From Mycobacterium sp. JS623 (GTDB taxonomy: Bacteria; Actinomycetota; Actinomycetes; Mycobacteriales; Mycobacteriaceae): a stretch of 64,000 nt of DNA. Shown piece after piece: positions 58,633 to 64,000 of the stretch. The DNA lies in the NCBI RefSeq assembly GCF_000328565.1, contig NC_019966.1, forward strand, positions 5,084,001 through 5,148,000, given 5' to 3'. Made by a program: the position numbers and the translations under genes. Every line of letters starts with the position of its first letter. The stretch's first letter is position 1. The notes under the pieces are model-generated. The model did no database searches and was not told the DNA's origin. It saw nothing but the letters and a program-made list of their open reading frames with translations.

Positions 58633-59067
58633 GGTCACTCCTTTGTTGAAATGCTGTGCCCTGCACAGCCCCCGACCTACTCGACTAACGAGCTACGACC
58701 CCAACACGGTTCAACGCACACTCGCGATTTGGGTTTGTGTTTGCAAACGGTAACGACGTCCGTAGCCGGATAGCCACGCTTCAAGGCCTTGCGAACACAC
58801 TGTCGGCTGCATCATGCACGAGCCGGTTGATCTCAATCCTGTTGTCGCCCTGGCTATTTACGATGCAATGGTGGTGATCTCCAGCTTTCCACCTGCAGTT
58901 CGTCGAATCATTCGGCCGACAATTGTCGCTCGCGTCGATTGCTGTCGATTTCTGAATCGCGTTGCATTGAACGAACTTCCGTGGCGATGCGTATACAGGG
59001 GCAGAGGTCGGCTCGTTGTGACGCGACCCCGGGGCCGCGGGCGGCTCGGGCGAGGAGGAATGTGCGC
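58633..59067. other. 435-nt intergenic region between divergent small genes
   Basis: No supported gene; the open frame 58814-59278 has no ribosome-binding site and mostly lies out of frame over the next gene. The region contains the perfect 12-bp palindrome CGACAATTGTCG (58917-58928), about 140 nt upstream of the membrane-protein gene, and probably the promoters of both flanking genes. Confidence 0.4.
58917..58928. promoter_or_regulatory. 12-bp perfect palindrome
   Basis: CGACAATTGTCG is fully self-complementary and lies alone in a gene-free stretch upstream of a small membrane-protein gene. It could be a dimeric repressor site, but 12-bp palindromes also arise by chance at about this scale. 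Confidence 0.25.
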
Positions 59068-59553
59068 ATGTCTGGTTCTTTCCGTGTCAAGACGGCGTTC
59101 GTCGCGCGATTCGCAGGTGCCGCGCTGGCGTTGGCGGTCGCGGGAATCCACATCGCCGATCAGGGCGGTTTCCCCGGCTCGAAGACCCCCGACTATCTCG
59201 GCGTCGGCTATTACCTCTTGGAGGGAGTGGCCGTGCTCACCGCCACGGCCTTGCTTTTGTCGCTCGCGTCACGGCTGAGTGCCGCAGCATGGACCATCGC
59301 AGCCGTATTCGTCTCGGCGGCACCCCTACTCGGATATGTTCTGTCCCGCGGTCCCGGACTCCCCGACTACGACGACGACATCGGCAATTGGACCGAACCA
59401 CTCGGTGTCGTAAGTCTATTCGTTGAGTCCGCGCTGCTCGCCCTATCTGTCACCGTCCTCGTCGCGGCCCGACGCGCGCGGTCACGCAGCACCGCGCAGC
59501 GCCAGGTCTCGACGCTCGACTCGCCCCACCGACGTCAACCGGTTGCAAGGTAG
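59068..59553 (+). CDS. Four-helix membrane protein of unknown function
   Basis: This 161-residue protein starts with ATG at 59068, with GAGGAGG 9 nt upstream. Four hydrophobic segments (about 10-28, 45-67, 70-92, 107-133) are separated by short loops; the loop PDYLGVGYYLLEGVA precedes the second helix. The C-terminus is basic. Mycobacteria encode several such small four-helix membrane proteins; no family name or role can be given with confidence. An upstream extension to 58939 lacks a ribosome-binding site. Confidence 0.75.
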   Translation: MSGSFRVKTAFVARFAGAALALAVAGIHIADQGGFPGSKTPDYLGVGYYLLEGVAVLTATALLLSLASRLSAAAWTIAAVFVSAAPLLGYVLSRGPGLPDYDDDIGNWTEPLGVVSLFVESALLALSVTVLVAARRARSRSTAQRQVSTLDSPHRRQPVAR

Positions 59554-59691
59554 CGCGGTCACTCGTGACGTAACGCTGTCCAGCAAATTCACAGGCTCGC
59601 GCAAATCGCGTGAAACTCGAACTGCCCGCCGGTCAGCAACGTGTTGCAGGTATAAGTGCGCGAAGGGCGCGCACGGGAACGGAATGCGATC

Positions 59692-60075
59692 ATGATGTAC
59701 AAGCTCTTTGCCGCAAGCTGTCTGGCCAGTATCATCGTCAGCGCCGCCGCCGCGCCGATGGCATACGCCGGAGGCGGAAACCCCAGCGGAACAGGTCCAC
59801 CGAGCCAGTCGTGTCAAGCCAGCGAAGGCCTCGGAGGCTCGACACCGGGCCACTCCAGCTCCTCACCCGGGTCACCGTTCAACGAACCCGGCATCAACAG
59901 CACCAACGGCGGTGTCGGCGGACAACACTACAGCGCGAAGTCCCAGTACGACGTAGCGTGTACCAAAGGGCCCCAGGCACCTCCGAGTGTGACAGCTGCA
60001 ATATCCGACACGACCACTGCGCCACCCGACGCGACGAATGCAGGTACGAAAAAGCACAACCCACACACCGGATAG
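59692..60075 (+). CDS. Small secreted protein ending in a YDVAC-type motif
   Basis: This is a 127-residue precursor with signal peptide (MMYKLFAASCLASIIVSAAAAPMAYA), then a low-complexity mature part rich in Gly, Ser and Pro with SQSCQASEG, PFNEPGINSTNGG and SAKSQYDVACTK. The combination of one early Cys, a Gly/Asn-rich middle and YDVAC recurs in short exported mycobacterial proteins of unknown function. Two ATGs (59692, 59695) are possible. Threonine/Pro-rich C-terminus. It lies between the membrane-protein gene and the GntR gene on the same strand. Confidence 0.7.
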   Translation: MMYKLFAASCLASIIVSAAAAPMAYAGGGNPSGTGPPSQSCQASEGLGGSTPGHSSSSPGSPFNEPGINSTNGGVGGQHYSAKSQYDVACTKGPQAPPSVTAAISDTTTAPPDATNAGTKKHNPHTG

Positions 60076-60197
60076 GCCACCATCGAGTACCGCCGCACGG
60101 GCGCAAGCGCGTGCGGTGGGTTCGAGAGTTCCTACCCGTAACTCCGGCGAATCAACGACGCCCGGGCCTGTTAACAATCGACTGGTCCAATGAACAG

Positions 60198-61007
60198 GTG
60201 TCAACACGCGAACCATCCCTGTATTCGGCATGTCGCGCCAGGTTGCTGCCGACCGGGCAGGTCCCTCCGGAAGTGCTCTACCAACGTCGGCGGCAAAGCC
60301 CGGACCGGCTGAACAACTCGGCGCGGCGCACCTATGACCTGCTGCGCTCGACGCTGGTCAGCACGGGCAGGCAGATGCCCCTCGTGGAGCGAGACCTCAC
60401 CGACGCGCTGTCGGCGAGCCGCAACACAGTGCGGGCCGTGCTCCAGCAGCTCGCCCGCGAGGGACTCGTCACCCGTGAGCCTAAGAACGGCACCAGGGCC
60501 ACCGGTTCGCTGCTCCTGCGCATCGACCAACTCAGCCCGGTCGCCCAATTCACGACCGAACCGTCCAGCACCGTCGAGGCGCGCACTCTGGAACGTCGGC
60601 AGCTCGGCTGCCCGCCGATGGTGCGCGACAGGCTACGTCTGCCCGTCGGCTGGACGGTGCTGATGATCGAAAGCCTCGTGGTGGAAAACGGTCTGCCGCT
60701 GGGGCTGTCGGTCAACTACATCGCCCTCGGCGAGGACCAGTCGCCGGACTTCGACGTCGACGAGGCCGACGTGATCCTGATCCTCGAGCGCCAACTCGGG
60801 GTTCGCATCGGCGGCAGCCAAACCACGATCGGCGCGGTCGCCGCTGACGAGCAGACCGCCGAGCTCATCGGTGTCGACATCGGCGCTCCACTCGTCTGGC
60901 TCGAGGACGTCATCGAGGATGACAACGCCCAGCCGCGCGCGCTCGCCCAGCTGCGGCTGCGGGGTGATCGAGTCGCCTTCTCCGCCAACGCTTATCGCTC
61001 CGCGTGA
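60198..61007 (+). CDS. GntR-family regulator (HutC type, UTRA domain)
   Basis: Read from GTG 60198 the protein has 269 residues. The winged helix (about 35-110) has TYDLLRSTLVSTGRQMPLVERDLTDALSASRNTVRAVLQQLAREGLVTREPKNGTRA. The C-terminal UTRA effector domain contains PVGWTVLMIESLVVENGLPLGLSVNYIALG and ends with LRLRGDRVAFSANAYRSA. The start is uncertain because no strong ribosome-binding site is visible. It is convergent with the MFS and peptide-type ABC permease genes on the other strand, and its 3' part is antisense to the over-long MFS frame. It may regulate that transport group. Confidence 0.82.
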   Translation: MSTREPSLYSACRARLLPTGQVPPEVLYQRRRQSPDRLNNSARRTYDLLRSTLVSTGRQMPLVERDLTDALSASRNTVRAVLQQLAREGLVTREPKNGTRATGSLLLRIDQLSPVAQFTTEPSSTVEARTLERRQLGCPPMVRDRLRLPVGWTVLMIESLVVENGLPLGLSVNYIALGEDQSPDFDVDEADVILILERQLGVRIGGSQTTIGAVAADEQTAELIGVDIGAPLVWLEDVIEDDNAQPRALAQLRLRGDRVAFSANAYRSA

Positions 61008-62153
61008 CGCCAGCAGCGTGGCGACGAGCGCGACCAGCCCCACGAAGGCCGACAGCAGCATTGCCAGCTGCGCACCGAGCAGGCTGGACGTTACGCCGAG
61101 GATCACCATGCCCGTCGGTAGCGCGACGCCGATGGTCGTGGTGATCAGCCCGAGCGCGGCGGCGCGTTCGTGCGGTGCGACCGCGGTGAACGGCAACGTC
61201 GCCTGCGTCGAGCCAAAGAGGGCCTGGCCGATTCCCGCGAGACCCAAGGCAAGCAGGGCGACGGTCAAAACCGGGGTGTAGGAAAGTATCCCGAGCCCGA
61301 ACAGGCACAGCACAACGCCGACGGTGTACGTCGGGATCGGATGCCGCGCCGGCCGGACGATCAGAGCCGCGGCGATCACCAGTTGCACTATGCCGGCGGT
61401 CGCGCCGATCACGCCTGCCATCGCCGGGCCTGCACCCAGGTGCTTGGCGATGACGGGCACCAGCGGTGTGAACGCGAAGTAGCACAGATTGCAGATCAAC
61501 GTCACCAACAGGATCACCGCCAGTGGCCGCGAGGTGCGCATCAGCCGCCAGTGGGCATTGCGCCCGGTTGTCGCAGTTGCCGTCTCGCGCGGTTGGGCCG
61601 GAAGGTGGCGAGTCGAGAGCCACAGCAGCGGCGCCGAGCAGGCGAGCAGCGCGGCCGGAACGCCGAACGCGACGCCAAGACCGAATTTCGCAATGGTGAC
61701 CCCCCCGATGAGCGGCCCCAGCATCATGGCGCTCGCCATGCCCGCGAGTTCGGTGTTCAGCACGCGCATCGAACGAAGCGGGCCTGCGATCCCGAACAGC
61801 AGTGCGCGCTGCGCGGTCATGTTGACCATGCCACCGAATCCGTACGCCAACTCGTACGGGAAGACCATCCACGTCGCGACGGCTCCGCTGCCGACGAGCA
61901 CGGCCATCAACACCGAAATAGGCAACAGCACAAGCTCGGTGACCAGAACCAGTTTGCGGTGGTCGAGGTCGACCCGGGTGGACACGTAGGTGCCGAGCAA
62001 CATCGGGGCGAACATCGCAACGCCGACGAACTGGTTGGCGATCGGCTGCCCACCCAGATGCGTGACCAGGTACGTCCCCAGAAACAGGCCGCCCCACCGC
62101 GTGAGATGCCACATCCACGAGCTGATCAGCAGCCAGGGCAACGAACCGCCCAA
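60633..62153 (-). CDS. MFS transporter with no normal stop codon
   Basis: This MFS protein starts probably at TTG 62153 (LGGSLPWLLISSWMWHLTRW); no ATG or GTG fits. Twelve hydrophobic segments run to about residue 390 (FVGLVALVATLLASRG). A normal carrier would end there, but the frame continues for about 120 residues antisense through gntR to 60633. A TAA one frame away at 60992-60994 stands exactly where the family should end (GCGATAAG), so one extra A may have removed the stop. CTG overlapping the upstream TGA is another start possibility. It follows the two ABC permeases by 11 nt. Confidence 0.72.
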   Translation of the reverse strand: MGGSLPWLLISSWMWHLTRWGGLFLGTYLVTHLGGQPIANQFVGVAMFAPMLLGTYVSTRVDLDHRKLVLVTELVLLPISVLMAVLVGSGAVATWMVFPYELAYGFGGMVNMTAQRALLFGIAGPLRSMRVLNTELAGMASAMMLGPLIGGVTIAKFGLGVAFGVPAALLACSAPLLWLSTRHLPAQPRETATATTGRNAHWRLMRTSRPLAVILLVTLICNLCYFAFTPLVPVIAKHLGAGPAMAGVIGATAGIVQLVIAAALIVRPARHPIPTYTVGVVLCLFGLGILSYTPVLTVALLALGLAGIGQALFGSTQATLPFTAVAPHERAAALGLITTTIGVALPTGMVILGVTSSLLGAQLAMLLSAFVGLVALVATLLASRGAISVGGEGDSITPQPQLGERARLGVVILDDVLEPDEWSADVDTDELGGLLVSGDRADRGLAAADANPELALEDQDHVGLVDVEVRRLVLAEGDVVDRQPQRQTVFHHEAFDHQHRPADGQT

Positions 62154-62164
62154 CGGTTCGCGTG

Positions 62165-63160
62165 TCAGAGTGCCACCCGCGGATCCGCGATCGACTGCAT
62201 GAGGTCGACGGCGATGTTGGTCAGCACATAGAGCAGTCCAACGGCCAGGGTCACCCCGGCGATCGCGTTGAAATCGGCCTTGTCGATGGCGCGGGAGATG
62301 TACAGGCCGATACCCGGTCGGGCGAATATCAACTCGACGAGAATGCAGTTGCCGACCATCAGCGCGAGCTGCAGACCGATCAATGCGAACACCGGCCCGA
62401 CGGAGTTGCGCAGCGAATGGATGATCAGGATCTGCTTCTCCCCCAGCCCTTTTGCTCGCGCCGTTCGGGTGTGGTCGGCACGCTGCGTCGCTTCCAGGCT
62501 GCTGCGCAACACCCGCCCGACGGCAGCGGCGGGTGTCAACGCCAGGCAAAACGCAGGCAGCACAAGGTGATACAGGTCGTCGAGGAACACTTCGGGTCGC
62601 CCGGCCAGCAGGCTGTCGACGAGCAGGAAGTGCGTCGGACCGGCCGGGGCGTCGACGTAGGACGTTTGATCGGTGACCGGCAGAATGTTGAGCCAGCGGT
62701 AGAACACCAGCATGCCGAGCAGGCAGGCCAGAAACACCGGCACCGACGCTCCGGACACCATCATCACCCGCAGCGCTCCGGACCCGCGCCAGCCCTGTGC
62801 CGTGGCCAAGCCCATGACGAAGCCGATGAGCACCGTGAAGATGAGCGCAACGCAGAGCAACTCGAGTGTCACCGGTAAGAATTGCGCGAGGTCGGACAGC
62901 ACGGGGGTGCGGGTGACGCTCGACTCGCCGAGATCGCCCCTGACCGCGTGCGTCAGATACTGCCAAAACTGCACCGGCAGTGGGGAATCCAGGCCCAACT
63001 TGTGCCGTGCTGCCTCGTACACCTGCGGTGAGGCCTTGGCGCCGACCAGCGCGGCGACCGGGTCCACCGGCGCCACCTTCTGCAGCGTGAACACTGCGAG
63101 GATGAGCACGAGCAGAACGGGGATCGCGCCGAGCAGGCGGCGGGGTAGGACGGTCAGCAT
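62165..63160 (-). CDS. Peptide/nickel-type ABC permease (DppB-like)
   Basis: This is a 331-residue permease with six membrane segments. The DppB hallmarks are visible: FTLQKVAPVDPVAALVGAKASPQ after TM1, the YLTHAVRGDLGESSVTRTPV loop, and the EAA-type coupling loop RADHTRTARAKGLGEKQILIIHSLRNSVGP. Imports di/oligopeptides, nickel or similar with a periplasmic-type binding protein and ATPases that are not in the window. It overlaps the DppC-like gene by one base (TGATG). Confidence 0.9.
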   Translation of the reverse strand: MLTVLPRRLLGAIPVLLVLILAVFTLQKVAPVDPVAALVGAKASPQVYEAARHKLGLDSPLPVQFWQYLTHAVRGDLGESSVTRTPVLSDLAQFLPVTLELLCVALIFTVLIGFVMGLATAQGWRGSGALRVMMVSGASVPVFLACLLGMLVFYRWLNILPVTDQTSYVDAPAGPTHFLLVDSLLAGRPEVFLDDLYHLVLPAFCLALTPAAAVGRVLRSSLEATQRADHTRTARAKGLGEKQILIIHSLRNSVGPVFALIGLQLALMVGNCILVELIFARPGIGLYISRAIDKADFNAIAGVTLAVGLLYVLTNIAVDLMQSIADPRVAL

Positions 63161-64000
63161 CAGCGGTCGCGGATCCGGTCACGGATCGCATCGCCCGCGA
63201 AGTTCGCGACGATCGCGATGACCGCAACGGCGAAAGCAGGCACGATCGGAATCCACCAGGCGCTGAAGATGTAGGTGACGCCCTGTGCGCTCATCGAGCC
63301 GAGTTCGGGCGCAGGTTGGGGCGCACCGAGACCCAAAAACGACAGGCCTGCCACCATCAGAACCAGAGCCGCGATGTCGAGGCTCGCTGTCACGATCGTG
63401 ACGGGTATCGCACCGGGCAGCAGATGGCGATACATCAGCCGCCACCAACCGACGCCGCCCACTTTGGCCGCTTCCAGGTGCGGCGAGGCTTTCAGCCTTC
63501 GGACCTCCGAGCGCACGATCCGCGTGTACAGCGGCCACCAGACGATCGCGACGCCGATCAGCGTATGGGTGTAGGACCGCCCGATCGCGGCCACCACCGC
63601 CAGTGCAAGGATCGGTCCCGGAAGCGAGAGGAACGCATCGGTCACGCGCATCAGCACGGCGTCGAACCAACCGCCGCACGCTCCTGCGACCAGCCCGACA
63701 AGACCACCGAACACCACGCCGAACGCGCACACCGCAAGAGCACCGAACCAGCTGCTCTGCATGCCGGCCAGGACCCGGCTGAGCACATCACGCCCGACGG
63801 TGTCGGTGCCGAGCAGGTTCGCGGCGTTCGGGGCCGTCATCGGCTGCCCGACCGCTGCCAGCGGGTCGTACGGCGCGATCTGCCTTGCGAAGATAGCGAT
63901 CAGCATCACCGCGGCCAACGCGCCGAATGCGACGTAGCTGGGCAACGATGTGCCATGGAAGTATTGCCGGACCGAGAACCCGACACGGCTTCGGTACCGC
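63160..64000 (-). CDS. Peptide/nickel-type ABC permease (DppC-like), 5' end off window
   Basis: The reading frame is open to the window edge, so the start may lie beyond 64000; TTG at 63945 is the first start-like codon inside. The visible part (about 280 residues) has the DppC pattern: PYDPLAAVGQP, LGTDTVGRDVLSRVLAGMQ, the EAA loop EVRRLKASPHLEAAKVGGVGWWRLMYRHLLPGA, and WWIPIVPAFAVAVIAIVANFAGDAIRDRI at the end. It pairs with the DppB-like permease. Binding protein and ATPases are expected upstream, off the window. Confidence 0.88.
   Translation of the reverse strand, partial: RYRSRVGFSVRQYFHGTSLPSYVAFGALAAVMLIAIFARQIAPYDPLAAVGQPMTAPNAANLLGTDTVGRDVLSRVLAGMQSSWFGALAVCAFGVVFGGLVGLVAGACGGWFDAVLMRVTDAFLSLPGPILALAVVAAIGRSYTHTLIGVAIVWWPLYTRIVRSEVRRLKASPHLEAAKVGGVGWWRLMYRHLLPGAIPVTIVTASLDIAALVLMVAGLSFLGLGAPQPAPELGSMSAQGVTYIFSAWWIPIVPAFAVAVIAIVANFAGDAIRDRIRDR

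Noticed and set aside
58814..59278. A 154-residue plus-strand open frame in the 58.6-59.1 kb gap
   Set aside because: No ribosome-binding site, Arg-rich sequence without motif, and it overlaps the better supported membrane-protein gene in another frame.

Overview
This window is high-GC actinobacterial DNA that reads as a Mycobacterium/Mycolicibacterium chromosome. The strongest reason is gene order. In the opposite orientation it follows, as I recall it, the M. tuberculosis block from Rv1028c (kdpD) to Rv1007c (metS): kdpDE, ppx, DUF501, ftsB/divIC, eno, lpqU, mazG, mfd, a TetR gene, tRNA-Gln, glmU, prs, lpqT, rplY, pth, a pks16-like ligase, ispE, ksgA, rpfB, tatD, metG. Two Rpf proteins, several Lpq-type lipoproteins, DUF732 and many GTG starts with ATGA/GTGA overlaps also fit. 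I cannot name the species; the many catabolic and accessory genes suggest an environmental strain.

Layout. 1-753: end of kdpD and kdpE. 754-15146: accessory block absent from this place in M. tuberculosis. It holds an HxlR regulator and APC permease, a decayed DUF5313 gene, a MOSC/reductase/ferredoxin fusion, a secreted phosphorylase-like protein, an SRPBCC protein, an epoxide-hydrolase-like enzyme, a PrpE-type acyl-CoA synthetase, a PaaX/Rieske/crotonase module, a decayed VOC gene, a 35-residue Cys-rich peptide and a DUF4383 protein. 15147-34689: conserved core, interrupted by an iron-uptake operon efeUOB behind an IdeR-like box and by an SDR gene. 34690-44777: second accessory block (secreted glycoside hydrolase, small Rpf, 4Fe-4S protein, DUF6611-like protein, SDR/VOC/Baeyer-Villiger operon, ABC-2 exporter pair, lipase-maturation-factor-like protein). 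44778-53279: conserved core again, with an inserted soluble Ser/Thr kinase. 53280-64000: accessory region with an operon of two tandem LLM flavin monooxygenases, a divergent RibBA-like protein and an MFS carrier, then small secreted/membrane proteins, a GntR regulator, an MFS gene without a normal stop, and two peptide-type ABC permeases running off the window.

Working units: efeU-efeO-efeB overlap and would act together in ferrous or ferric iron import. rpfB-ksgA overlap through what appears to be a CTG start codon. The LLM-LLM-RibBA-like-MFS genes are spaced -1, +2 and -1 nt and look like one transcript for an FMN-dependent oxidation with its own transporter. PaaX faces a Rieske oxygenase/crotonase pair across about 20 nt.

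The most notable non-gene features are two repeat families. One is a 60-bp palindromic element (10677-10736, and inverted at 53289-53348). The other is a 53-bp element that fills the gap between co-directional genes and supplies the ribosome-binding site of the next gene (16086-16138 and 42141-42193). I saw no rRNA, CRISPR array, insertion sequence or prophage.
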